A stretch of 64,000 bases of DNA from Sialis fuliginosa (GCA_961205875.1 OY540812.1:28591098-28655097), one strand, 5' to 3'. Counted from the stretch's first letter, positions 34,620 to 45,409 are shown. Numbers and translations are program-made. The notes: a model not told the origin generated them from the letters alone.

Positions 34620-37090
34620 ATAGAATAGGATGAAGTTAAAAAACAACTTTTTATAAATGGTACTCGTACTGTATGATTAAATATGATATATTCAAGCGTA
34701 GCCTCTAAAACTAAAATTAACTCGTACCATAAGCTCAGAAACTAAGTGAGCTTTTACCTGTATCTCGGAATGCATTTATTAAATTGAAGAGTTAAGAGTT
34801 TTAACTTCTCAATAATACGATTAAAAAATAATTTTTTGATAAAGTTGATAATTACGAAAATATAAAAACGCGAAGTACAAGTTTTTCGGATTTATAGCAT
34901 GAACTTTTAATGTACTCAAAAGTAAAAAAAATACTTAAAATAGGTAGTTTTAGAGTGATAAAATACTTAATCCATGAATATTATTATTATTACTTAAAAA
35001 AACATTCAACATTTTTAAAAGTGCTCCAAATAATTTATATATAAGTATCTCATTTAGGAATTATCCATAAGCTACGTCATGCTTCCCCATTACTTTGTCA
35101 AAATCATTAAAACCCTCCTACCTAACATTCTATTATTATATGACTTTTAGAAGAAAATTGACGGTATATTGAAAAACAATTCTGAAAAAAATATTTAAAA
35201 AATAAAGAACGAAAAAAAAGTTTCGGACAAAAGTTGTTTGATATCATTCGTAAAAAACAATGTTAAATCTTGATTCCTCCTGGCAACCATACAACTTTGA
35301 CAAATACCATTATTTTCTAAAATCCATAGGTCTCGAAATATTTCGCAACCTGTATTTAATAATATATCTTATATTATTGCTTGATTTTGTCGATATAAAT
35401 TTTACATGCTAAGTATAATATTTAATGTTATATCAAGTAAACAGACATTTCATAAATATTAAAATTTAATTTTCCAAATCAAATATTATGATATGCTGAA
35501 ACTCATACATATAAAACTTTGCTCAAGAGAATCGACTTAGAGACTATCTCAAATAAAGAACTAATCAAACAAGATAAGGAATTTGTTTTTAATTTAATTT
35601 ATTTATAAACTAATGCACACTAGGTACTCAAGTAACTTGTAATTGATTTCGAATTATCTCAGTAGCGGAGAGGAAATCAAATAAATTCATTAAGATATTT
35701 CTCAGAAAAAAAAACCGAGCAAACTCGAATTTTATAAATAACGAAAAAAAGATTATATGAAATTCCATTTAAGTTAATTAAAATCCCAATGTTTGAATTT
35801 GGTGGCCGAACCCATGCTTCCAGAGTCTCGTAACTGTCATCTGCCCTGATCACCCCAGAACAAATCCTGTTTTTGAAGTATTAACTGGCTGTACATAAAA
35901 AATAATCTTATATTACATTTTTAAATTCTTATTTTGTTTGTGCCTAGAACTTTAAAAGAAAGTTATATATATAGCGCTAGCACTGGTAGAGCTATTATAT
36001 TATTTATTACCTTTTAAAACCGTCAGTGTAAGAAATGCTGTTTGACGTATTTAGTTTCAAACTCTTAATGGAATAAGTACTTTTACCCCCCACCCCACCC
36101 CCGCCACTCTTGTTTACGTGAATTTAAATAAGGACAAGATATATTTTAAACCAATTCTGTATGAATTTTTCAAAATCAAAAACACACGTATCTTATTAAA
36201 AAATAAGAATTAAAGGGTGCTTTGTGACGTTTTCTTACATATGTACATGCTTTGTACATATATCGCTTGAAAAAATAAATCATTAAATCATAAGCTATTT
36301 GTTAACAGCTTAATTTGGAAACAATAGTAGTTTTATTTTAAAAACCCCGTATATTCGTTTTAGATGAGATTTTATCTTGTATCATCAAAATTTAAGGGGG
36401 AAAGCCACTGTGACAGGTCAAAAAATTGTCAGTGTTTGAGAACAGGTATTATTAATTTTTTTAGGTTCGAGTAGAGGACATTTTATTGTCGATGTGACGA
36501 CCAAAAAAAATTTTTCCTCTTTGTTCCATCGAAATTTCGGGATGGGTTATCGTAAATAAATAAATAAATATTTTATCAATATCTATATGAATGTAGACAG
36601 TATGGTTGTGCGAAACCGTTTTTATTTTATTTTAATTTTTCCACAAAATGGCGACCGTTTGAATTTTTTTTTCCATTTTTAATATTTTTTTCAATTCGAG
36701 TGCTCTTAAAAAATAGTTAATTTAAAAATTTCAAAAATCAGCTACGCGATAACGAAAATTTACAAAAAAAATTTTTTATCAGTTCATTAGTCTTTGAGAA
36801 ATCGCTGGGATAAAGTCGAAAAAAGTCGTTTCGAGAAAAACGCTTTAAAGATTTCTGAGGATCGCTATCGCTATCGGCCGTGCTACCTTTTTTTCCATCA
36901 CAATGGCTTTCCTCCTTAAGTCGATTTCGTCTCACATACGTGACCTAAGTCAAGAAAAGTAATTAAAGTATTCAAAGAAGCAAAATTTCCGTTGAAATAC
37001 TAATTAGGTACTGATAATCTCTTAAAGCCGATACTATCTACAAGATTCATCTGGTAAAAATTCAATCCAGTTTCTCGTCTCGACGTAATA
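34620..37090. other. AT-rich sequence, little recognised
   Basis: A single end-like motif GGAATTATCCATAAGCTACG at about 35057, followed by TCATGCTTCCCC, resembles the terminus of the MITE at 44137 but no partner end was found. A (TAAA)n run lies at about 36555. A C-rich stretch lies at 36087-36107. No gene was recognised. Confidence 0.4.
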
Positions 37091-37102
37091 AAAGCCTTAG
37101 GT

Positions 37103-37509
37103 CAGCGATTCTCAACCTGTGGGGCGCGAGCGTACCGAGAAAAAAATGAGAAAAAATATTATTCAATTTTTTTTTAATTTACTGAAAAAAGCAATAAAAT
37201 ACATTCGGACATAATAAAAAATAAAATACACGTTTACATTTACATTGATATAATATACTTATAAATAGGATTGTATCAGTACTGCACAATATATTTAATA
37301 ATTCTTTTATCAATATTAAATTAAAAACAAGAATAATAATTATTTGGCCTGTCTTGCAGAGCAAAGTTTTTCGAAAGAAAATAAAATAAAATAAAACAGA
37401 ATATTACAATAACAGCACGATTTCAGTAAAAATTATTGTAGGAGGGGGGGCACGATGAGAATTGTGATTGAAAATTGGGTCGCAAATACTAAAAGGTTGA
37501 GAAACGCTG
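37103..37509. mobile_element. hAT-type MITE, 407 bp
   Basis: Ends CAGCGATTCTCAACC and, from the right, CAGCGTTTCTCAACC, with GGGGCGCGAGCG inside the left and CGACCCAATTTTCAATC inside the right. Flanked by CCTTAGGT (37095-37102) and CCCTAGGT (37510-37517), 7/8. The CAG...TTCTCAACCT terminus is a widespread hAT motif. Non-coding. Confidence 0.8.
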
Positions 37510-37519
37510 CCCTAGGTGT

Positions 37520-39410
37520 TGGTATCATTTCAATCAAAAAATCAGTTTCTTTATTAGGTTCTAGTAAAAATAAAAATACAAATTCTATTAGCAACAAAAG
37601 TGCAATAACCAAAATATGACCGTCACAAAAAAAACGTAATGCTTGTACTCACATTGACGAAAGCTGTCTGGAGCTTTACAAAAGGACACAGTTTCTTCAA
37701 AGCTTTTGCAGATACTCCGTCATTACGGTCGGTGTGGAATCGCGTGAATGAAAATTTCAATTTTCTTTTGTAGAGGTTTTTCCACCGTTCCGCAGAATAG
37801 TCATTTAATAAAAATGATTACGTTTTGTTTGAGATAAAATGTTTTTTTGTTTGTAAACAAACAATATATAAATAAATACATTTTACAACAATATATTAAG
37901 CTCAAATCTTAAAAAGAAATCTAAATTCAAACAAAACTCACTGTATGTAGTCTACTCATATTGATTACATGGGATTTTTCATGTAATCTATGTAATCTAA
38001 AATCAAACTTTGCTACATTTTTTTTATAAAATTGTAACTTAACTTGATACAACGAACACAAAATTATTGGGTTATTCAAAAAGTTTGATGTTTCATAGTT
38101 ACATTTATTCAAAAAAATTTAAGAATAAAATATTTTAGTCAAGTTGCAACGAAATATTAAATCTTCCGCCATTTTAAAAACGCACTTTATAAACAAAGCT
38201 CAATTTAAATGTGAAAACATTTAGAATATACAGTAGAACATATATAAGTTGAACCTCGATAAAGTCGAAGAAAATATGCGCTTCTTCCCTTTTTAACCCC
38301 AAAACCTATTTTACTCGATGTATGTATGAACTCTACATAACTCGAACTTATTACAGTTTTCCTAGCAGGAGGTATTTTCAATACATGTATAATTTGCAGT
38401 GCAGCTCTATAATACAAATGTTCAGTTCTAAAATTTACTTTGTGCAGCGCCTAACATAAGTAAAAAATAAATGTAGGCAGTCCTCGACTTGCGACCGTTT
38501 ATTAGTGATCATTTTTATAATATAACAATTTTGCTCAAATTGTACAATATTCTATAAATTTCGTTAAAATAATATCAGTTATTTACCTCTATAATTTCAA
38601 TACCTTCATCTTTTAAAAATTCTACTGTATATTACAAGATAACCTCTGGCATGGCCACCAGACTGGAATTGTTGGTGGGCCCCCAAAGAAATTTTCTTTC
38701 GATCACGTTATTTCCGGTAAAGAATGAACTTTTTTATGTCATTTAATTTAAAAAATTTTGTTCGTAAATACCAACTTTTTTTGCTCCCCGCCACCCTTAG
38801 TACCAATCTCTAGAACTCACTTTGATATTATATAATTGCGGTCTCATATGACCAATTAAATATCCGTTTTGAAATCAGTCCATATAACTCTATCCTATAT
38901 GTTATGTAAATCAACAATATACACGTACCTACATGTATTTATTGTGTTTTGAACAAACATACATTTGTTGATTTGATATACAATACGTATGTATGTATAG
39001 TAGGTAGTAGTCACAGCTATTTATGACGTTGATTATATTACATAATAATTAGACTATACATATGTCCTCTATTATTAAATATCCCATTACTATTATGGCA
39101 CAGAATAAATGTTTCATATATGCTAGGTTCGTGAAATAAATTTTAATTAGTTATACATATGTACGTATGTATTTTTTAACATGTAATATTCAGGTTTGAC
39201 CTCCGTTGAAAAGTTCAAACTAACAAAATAACATTCAGGTAATGATTTGTTTTTAACTTTTGTCAGAACAAATTTTCAAAAAAGACAAAAAAAAATACGA
39301 AAAAAATCCTATTAAATCCAGCCGGGACCTAACATTGCATACTCGATGATCCTGTGCTGCCCTACTGGGCATATATATTTCAAATTCTCTACGAATTAGT
39401 CAATAGTAAT
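37520..39410. other. AT-rich sequence, little recognised
   Basis: About 38230-38360 a phrase GTTGAACCTCGATAAAGTCG and a later ACATAACTCGAACTTA suggest a decayed element with CTCGATAA-type ends, but boundaries cannot be set. Nothing else recognised. Confidence 0.35.
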
Positions 39411-39414
39411 TTTC

Positions 39415-39905
39415 TTTAGCAAGGAAAGGTGTAAAACTCATAAAACACTATCAAACATTGTTACCACTATGCACCACAAAAACGTGCTGTAAAGTCAATG
39501 GCGTATTATTCGGATCTTGAAATTCATACTAATATAATAAAAACGAAAGTCTGTCTGTTTGTTTGTTACCATTTCACGACTAAACCACTGAACCGATCTT
39601 GATGAAATTTGTCAGAAAGATAGCTTGCATATCGAGGAAGGACAAAGGCTACTTTATATCCCGGAGAATTTGTTAGATAAAAAAATACAAAATTTAAATA
39701 TTTTTATACTACCTTAAAAAATAATTAAGTGATAATTCATTAACAGAGAAACATCTATTGGAACCATCATATTTCTTTACATTCAATTGTAATTTAAAAC
39801 ATATTTGCATATTATACATTTTCAATCAACGCCTATGGGATACATATAGTGAAAATTATGAAAATGACATTTGATAAAAGCTGGTTACCTTCAAGTTTTG
39901 TTAAC
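39415..39905 (+). repeat. Repeat H copy 2, interrupted by a truncated Helitron
   Basis: Matches the H flanks at 19450-20330: GTCAATGGCGTATTATTCGG, AAGTGATAATTCATTAACAG, AACATCTATTGGAA, CAATTGTAATTTAAAACATA and ATCAACGCCTATGG. It is uninterrupted at the position of the 19.6-kb Helitron but carries a different insertion at 39527. Confidence 0.65.
39527..39687 (+). mobile_element. Helitron-like fragment (CACTGAACCGATCTTGATGA type)
   Basis: Contains ACGAAAGTCTGTCTGTTTGT, CACTGAACCGATCTTGATGA, AAATTTGTCAGAAAGATAGC and CCCGGAGAATTTGTTAGATA. The same order is seen in the longer copy at 61747-61955, which continues to a CGCGAACGAAGTCGCG hairpin. This copy stops before the hairpin, so the 3' terminus is lost. 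Repeats of this form are well known in Lepidoptera and other insects (Lep1-like Helitrons). Confidence 0.6.
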
Positions 39906-40047
39906 AGTTTCGTTTTACGGATGCTTATTATCCGTCCATAAACATTCCTAATTTAGAGTATTTTTGAAAAAATAAAGAATTGTCATATATACAATAATAT
40001 ACATGTTAAATCAACTTCCCGGTATGTACTGTGATTATTTATTTCTG

Positions 40048-40084
40048 GACAACGTTTCGGGCCGTTATTACGGCCCATCATCAG
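40048..40084 (-). ncRNA. Hammerhead ribozyme-like motif, left arm
   Basis: On the minus strand: CTGATGA (40078-40084), one unpaired T, a 6-bp stem GGGCCG/CGGCCC with loop TAATAA, then GAAACGTTGTC. These are the conserved hammerhead core elements in the compact form reported for PLEs, with a very small helix III. The extra T before stem II and the weak helix I lower confidence in activity. Confidence 0.5.
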
Positions 40085-40224
40085 GTACCAAAAAATACAA
40101 TGTAAATACAAAAAATACAAAAAATAATTCTGCGAACAAAACTGTTTACATGTCAAGATTATAAAACTATAGAAACGAACACAGCGTTTTTTAGTGTGTT
40201 ACGTAGTTCGTTTTTTAGGTGTTT

Positions 40225-40488
40225 TTATCTGGAAGAGTGTTCTTTTGGTTGTAACTTGATTACAGGTAACCAAGCTTTAGGAAGTCGTATACTGTCGTCT
40301 CTTTTGTTCATAGAAATATTAGAGTTTTTTTCTATTTCTATGGCTTCCATTATTATTCTAGGGTATAATTTATCACAGGTGTGTATTTTCTTAGTGTTAT
40401 CGAAATCTATAGAGTGTCCTGTATCTTGAACGTGTTGAGCCAACGTGTTTGTTTTTTGATTTTTCTTTATCGCCAAAAAATACCAAAC
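40225..40488 (-). pseudogene. Penelope-like element endonuclease-linked C-terminus (fragment)
   Basis: The open stretch gives about 87 residues ending at a stop at 40225, with no proper ATG start; a TAA lies just upstream near 40489. It contains TLAQHVQDTGHSIDFDN, then YPRIIMEAIEIEK and a tail with RLPKAWLPVI. In Penelope-like polyproteins this H...TGH.IDF followed by R..EAIEI.K lies at the C-terminal end of the GIY-YIG endonuclease region. The GIY-YIG core motif and the whole reverse transcriptase are absent. In an intact element it would nick target DNA for retrotransposition. Identification rests on motif memory, not a search. Confidence 0.7.
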
Positions 40489-41274
40489 TTAATTAATAAC
40501 TAATATTATGAACTTATCTTGAACGATATTTTATTCCTTGTATCCTGTATTATTTCTTCATATCAAAACTTTATTCCATTATATTCAACAACTCTCAACT
40601 GTCAATTTCTTTATAGATTCAAAAAAATACTGTCTCTGTTTATTTCACTACAATTCACGTTCTGTCTCTTTCTATATTATATTATTGCAACATAATATTT
40701 GTTTATTGTTTAAATATTTTATTTCTTGATTTTTTAATACTTTATTCAATATTCATTTAACATTATACACTGCTTTAATTCTAATTTTACTGGTTTACTT
40801 TAAATATGATGGTTTAAACTTTAGCTCCGTTTTCATTAACACATATGTTTTAAATTGGCTTTATAGCACCCTTTCTTTCTTCCACTGACTAATAATATAC
40901 TATATCTCTTACTCTTGCTATTTCACTTATACTTATTCTTTCAATAATTCCGTTGTTACAAAATGATTATTATTATTATTCACTAAATTCTCCTTTCTTA
41001 ACACTTCTTATTAACTTCTAACTTCAAAACTCACTATCTTTTATTTTAAATACTATTTTTTATTAATACGACGCTTTATTTAATTATTAATTTTAATATA
41101 TCTCACATCAGTTCTATCTTCTTTCACCACCTAAGGGCTACTGAATCGTCTTCTATCGTAAAATCGCCGAACTATATTTTTTTTAAACAAACGTTTTCAA
41201 ATCAAAAACCAGAGGTTCTTAAACAAAATCAAATACACACACTGTAACTCACATATTAAATGTGACCTGTTACA

Positions 41275-41427
41275 ACATGTAAACAGTTTTGTTCGCAGAA
41301 TTATTTTTTGTATTTTTTGTATTTACATTGTATTTTTTGGTACCTGATGATGGGCCGTAATAACGGCCCGAAACGTTGTCCAGAAATAAATAATCACAGT
41401 ACATACCGGGAAGTTGATTTAACATAT
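41275..41427 (+). repeat. Penelope-like element right terminal repeat (inverted)
   Basis: Inverse complement of 39999-40153 with very few differences (for example near 41423). It shares AAACAGTTTTGTTCGCAG at the inner edge and GTTGATTTAACATATAT at the outer edge. The near identity of the two repeats suggests a fairly recent origin or conversion between them. Confidence 0.8.
41344..41380 (+). ncRNA. Hammerhead ribozyme-like motif, right arm
   Basis: CTGATGA (41344-41350), bulged T, GGGCCG-TAATAA-CGGCCC, then GAAACGTTGTC. Two cleavage positions are conceivable: after GTC (41380) or after GTT (41377). The latter lets GTCC pair with GGTAC upstream, with one bulge, as helix I. It lies on the opposite strand from the left-arm motif, so a single transcript would carry only one sense motif. 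Confidence 0.5.
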
Positions 41428-41538
41428 ATACCAGTCTGTGGAAACATCAATAATAACAATAATATACATACATATACTTATATAAAAATGAAAAAAATCA
41501 ACAGGAATTTTCTTCATCTAGTTAACTTCGTAAATATA

Positions 41539-41954
41539 CAGGTGTCCTAAAAACATACCGACAAACTTTTAATAGTAAACCCATATGTCCGCAAATGAGC
41601 CGTTTTAGCAGTAGAGCAAAAAGGAATTACCTCGCACAAAAGCAATGAATTTTGTCTTTTGGTTGACATTTTTTGTAACTTATGGAAATTATAGTTCAAA
41701 GTATGCTGGACAAAATTTGTAATGGATGCAACCTACGAAAATCCATAACTTTTGATCAGCATACTTTGAAATATCATTTCCACAAGTTACAAAAAATGAC
41801 AACCAAAAGGCCCATTGTTTTTTTACGGGGTCCTTTCTTTTATTCTACTGCTTAAACGGCTCGTTTGAGGACATGGTCTGATTAACAAAAAGCGATCGTT
41901 TTAATATTCTTGACAACTGCTGAAAGTTTGTCGGTATGTTTACGGGACACCCTG
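41539..41954. mobile_element. Foldback MITE, 416 bp, TA-flanked
   Basis: Ends CAGGTGTCCTAAAAACATAC and, from the right, CAGGGTGTCCCGTAAACATA, continuing inverted almost to the centre (CATACTTTGAAATATCATTT pairs with AAATTATAGTTCAAAGTATG). TA (or TATA) flanks both ends. CAGGGTG resembles the foldback at 5117. Non-coding. Confidence 0.8.
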
Positions 41955-41959
41955 TATAT

Positions 41960-43180
41960 TAACATTCACAAAGCATTCCTACTTACAGACAACCAATGGA
42001 TTTAAACAGACTGACTAGTACTACTTTAAAATACGATTTGAAAGCGTTTTCTATATAAAATTCAGTTTACTTTACCTTTATCTTCTCTCTCTCTCCCTCT
42101 ATCTCGTATCTCACGTTGAGAAACAATATACTCGAGTGCATTAAGAATTGTACATGTGTCATGCAGAGCATGTGTTGTTATTTTCTATACCGGTTTCAAA
42201 CTCGCGTGATCGCTCTACTACCACTATAATGCATTTGGGAACTGCAACTGCTTTCATTTTGTTGCACGGATTATGTCAGATTTGTTACGTTGTATAAGAT
42301 GCTTATATTCCTGACATGTTATGGAAATTTATAAGGTAAATGATATATTATACTGGGATGCAATTTTTGTATAGAAATAGTTGCAAGCGGGGCATCTTTT
42401 GTAAAATATATGCTTTAGAAATTGATGAGTTATGTTTTCCTATCGTGTGCAACAAATTTTAATTAAATTAATTTAATCATAATAACAGAACAAAACTGAA
42501 CAGAAGCAAAAAAGTTGTTGTGAATATGTATTGCGAAACTCTCCATGAACGAGCTACTGATCTCCAAAAATTTTGCCTAAGATTAGTTTTTATTTAATAT
42601 CTGACAAACCCATTATGATACAGTAATAAAATTTGATACCTGGTTAAGCATTAATACGTGTTATTGATTTACAGTATTAATCAACGATTATTTAGACCAG
42701 GGATGTATGGGGCCAGTAGGTCCTTTAATTTTAATCTTTTATTTTTTTGTTCTTAATTTTTTCCTATGTTTGGCACTTTTATAAGGTTGTATTCCACAAA
42801 ATATACAAAAATATACTTTGTTATTTGTCATAAGATCAACCCTTTACAAGAAATACGATATTAAAGATAATTTTTCACATAAAATACATTTATATTCTTG
42901 TTCTATGATTAAAAATAAGTAAAAAGCTGATGTAAATATTCCTATTCTATGAGTCCTCATAGACCTATTGCCAGTTGTATTACTGTAATACTAATTTGAC
43001 TAAAAAACGAGACTAAAAATTGCTATCTGTTGATAAGGATGTATATTTGTCTATTTAAATAAACTTTTTTTCCTATTTTTTATTTTAGAAGAAACAAATT
43101 TATTTTGTGTAATATGAATATTCCCGTTGACGTACAATCTTGAAATTTATTATTTGATATTACTTTCAACTTGATACTTC
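41960..43180. other. AT-rich sequence, nothing recognised
   Basis: A short CTCTCTCTCTCCCTCTATCTC stretch lies near 42085. No gene or shared repeat recognised. Confidence 0.4.
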
Positions 43181-43184
43181 TAGC

Positions 43185-43250
43185 TATTCCTGAGAAAAAG
43201 AGTCTTGACGAATAGACAGACAGACAGACGGACAACTAAAGTTCCTATTC
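43185..43250 (+). repeat. 3' fragment of the GTTCCGTAC-type repeat
   Basis: CTAGCTATTCCTGAGAAAA, GAGTCTTGACGAATAGACAG and ACAGACAGACGGACAAC match 27455-27510. The rest is missing. Confidence 0.55.
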
Positions 43251-43255
43251 ACACT

Positions 43256-43637
43256 ATGGGTACAATCCATGCTAGGTTTGATCACGCTCCAGTAAAATAT
43301 ATTATATCGAAACGTAGTTGGACCGAAATCTGACCGATACCTATAGTGTGAATGATTTCATTGCTTATTTATATTTTATTAGAGCGAAACCGGACCAAGA
43401 CCGGCCCGAAAGCGGATCGATAGTGTGGATCAAACCTATGGGTACAATCCATGCCAGGTTCGATCACATTCGAGTAAAATATTTTTTACACTATGCTATA
43501 TCGGAGCGAGATTGGACCGAAACTTGACCGATACCTTTAGTGTGAATTGTGAATAATTTCATTGTTTATTGTATATTTATATTTGATTGGAGCGAGACCG
43601 GCCCGAGAGCGGCTCGATAGTTTGGATTGATCCTTAA
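43256..43637 (+). repeat. Element C, two tandem units of 182 bp
   Basis: ATGGGTACAATCCATGC starts at 43256 and again at 43438. Each unit continues through GATCAC(G/A)CTCCAGTAAAATA or similar, GATTGGACCGAAACTTGACC, GTGTGAAT, TTTCATTG and a terminal GAC(C)GGCC...GCTCGATAGT block. Neither has the outer left arm of C. The second unit ends TTGGATTGATCC. It provides the uninterrupted site for the B insertion at 27787. Confidence 0.65.
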
Positions 43638-43739
43638 AATACCTATTTTTATTCCTTTTTTAAATTTTATTTATCAGTCCTTATATAAAGGACACGTAAT
43701 ATGAAAAAAAGCTTCCTTCGATCCAACCGTTTCTCATAC

Positions 43740-44110
43740 CATTAAAACAGTTGTAAAAAAGTAAGAAACCGAGTACATTCAAAGTAAAACAAATAATAAC
43801 AAAACGTCAGTAAGTTCCGTATTCTTCCAAGACAAAAGATTAAACACACACAAACGGAAAAACACTTTGTCGTTTTGAGAGCGCGAGGGACCTACTTTGA
43901 ATAGAGAGCTACTACTACCACAGCAACGCCACCAAGTGGCTGCCGTGTAAACTAGGTCAAGTCACCGCTGAACAAACCGTGTAACTAAACACTGCGAGTG
44001 TTCAATTCAAACAACCAACAATTATTACTGTGACTCGTGCGCTCTACTCTCCACGAATAATTGCGTTCTTGTTAATATATTTATGTAGTGAAATCTTGTT
44101 GTTTCGACCT
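43740..44110. other. Less repetitive, moderate-GC island; possible exon or promoter
   Basis: Unlike most of the window this stretch has few homopolymers, more C/G and several CpG sites (GAGAGCGCGAGGGACC, GACTCGTGCGCTCTACTCTC) and no inverted repeats or match to other repeats here. It lacks a long frame. It could be an untranslated first exon or promoter of a neighbouring gene, or an unrecognised repeat. No splice or start site can be assigned with confidence. Confidence 0.25.
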
Positions 44111-44136
44111 ATTGAAATATGACTTACTTTAAGTAA

Positions 44137-44505
44137 GGGGTCATCCATAAATTAGATCATGCAAAATTCACGCATTTTTACCTTTCCCTCCTCCTTTCTC
44201 ACGCTGCATCACATTTTTTTCAACGCCATACTTAATAATATGCTACAAAACCCAGACTCTCCACAAAAAGAATAATTATTTTTATAAACGAAGAAAATTG
44301 TCAAAGTTGATCATTAAAAACAATGTCCTTTATATCACAACTGCATTTTTTTTTAGTAGACATAAAATTTATGTAGGTATTTCAAACGTTGCATCACGTC
44401 ACGTTTGTTTGGACCTCCCCACCTTCCTCGTCACATATCACGTTTACCAATTGCCTCCTACCCCTCTCTCTCTCTTATTTCAATACGTATTTTATGGACA
44501 ACCCC
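44137..44505. mobile_element. PIF/Harbinger-like MITE, 369 bp
   Basis: Ends GGGGTCATCCATAAATTA and, inverted, GGGGTTGTCCATAAAATACG. TAA flanks both ends (44134-44136 and 44506-44508), fitting the 3-bp TWA duplication of PIF/Harbinger elements. It is the uninterrupted relative of the 9.2-kb MITE. A partial copy follows at 45494. Frames inside read the repeat only. Confidence 0.75.
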
Positions 44506-44775
44506 TAAACAAATTTTTATTTTAAAGCATAACACCGTTTTGCTTAGCGGTATTATGAGGGTAACTTAGGAGACACGAATTAAAAATGATTATGTGACAC
44601 TTTGAAAGCTTATTTCTCCAGAATTAATAATAAATAAAAATAGTAGTATAAAATTAATCGATCCGGCAGGAAAAACCCCGCGAGGGTGTTAGGTTAGGCT
44701 AGGAGGGAGGGGGTAGGGGTTCTAGAAGAAAAATGTACCCATTGTCTAGCTGAGATATGAAAGATTTTTTGAAGA

Positions 44776-45409
44776 TCTCTATATATAAAAATATAAAATT
44801 CTTTAACTGAAAAGGACGGACGTACGGATGGACGACAAAGTGAGATTAATAGGGTTTCTTTGGAACCCTTAAAAAATGAATGTTCGTTTGTATGAGGCTT
44901 ATAGAATCGGGAATTACTGAATCAATGCAGTTTTCACCAATAGTTAGATAATTTTTCTGTGCGTGTTCGTGGCTAAAGAGTAAAAAAAATCTTTATCAAG
45001 TCGTGTTTTGTTTCCATGATGTCGCAGCAGACAACAATCATTTATATAAAAACATACATAGTAGTCATGGAATAAAGAATTCTATAACTTAGAGTTTCAA
45101 TATTTTATTTTATTTTCACTATGATCACGTCTCGTTCAAATATTTTGTCGAACAATTGGATGATTTTTGACACGTGTACATAGCAAAATTGATTGTGATT
45201 TTTACATACCTATTTATTTATTTTGATTTTCATACAAATTCTAAGACTTAAACGTTGTGTAAATTTCATGAAGTCGGAAAAAAACAATTTGCGGTAAACC
45301 GTGTGTTGTGAGCATGTTGAGTGTGCATGTTGGGTAGGCATGTTGAATATTTTAGGTCAATATGATTTTGTAGATATTAACCCGGGTAACACCGAGTCCA
45401 ATGTGCTAG
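44776..45409 (+). mobile_element. Helitron (non-autonomous), complete, 634 bp
   Basis: Begins TCTCTATATATAAAAATA after A44775 and ends GTGCTAG (CTAG 45406-45409) before T45410: A|TC...CTAG|T. The 3' hairpin ACCCGG-gtaaca-CCGAGT has one mismatch against the perfect stem in the relative ending at 12878. Upstream is a GTTGAGTGTGCATGTTGGGT repeat. Near its 5' end (44805-44875) it contains GGACGGACGTACGGATGGAC and AATAGGGTTTCTTTGGAACC, parts of the GTTCCGTAC-type repeat. No Rep/helicase gene. Confidence 0.75.

Larger units (their letters stand above)
39999..41427 (-). mobile_element. Penelope-like retroelement relic with inverted ends
   Basis: The inverted terminal repeats of ~154 bp (39999-40153 and 41275-41427) are almost identical and carry the motif CTGATGATGGGCCG...CGGCCCGAAACGTTG, typical of Penelope-like elements (PLEs). 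Between them, on the minus strand, lies the C-terminal part of a PLE polyprotein (40225-40488). The rest of the interior (40490-41270) is T/C-rich on the + strand with no reverse transcriptase recognised. The structure suggests a 5'-truncated or internally deleted copy whose two long terminal repeats are in opposite orientation, an arrangement known for PLEs. Confidence 0.75.

Noticed and set aside
35057-35115. Single GGAATTATCCATAAGCTACG terminus similar to the 44.1-kb MITE
   Set aside because: No opposite end or internal similarity clear enough to define an element.
36738-36935. 65-residue minus-strand frame with mixed composition
   Set aside because: No motif recognised and the surrounding DNA is not gene-like.
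38640-38720. GGCATGGCCACCAGACTGG / GTGGGCCCCC block
   Set aside because: It looks like a decayed hAT-type end but has no partner and no duplication.
40196-40429. 77-residue plus-strand frame
   Set aside because: It is antisense to the Penelope-like fragment, whose minus-strand reading has recognisable family motifs.
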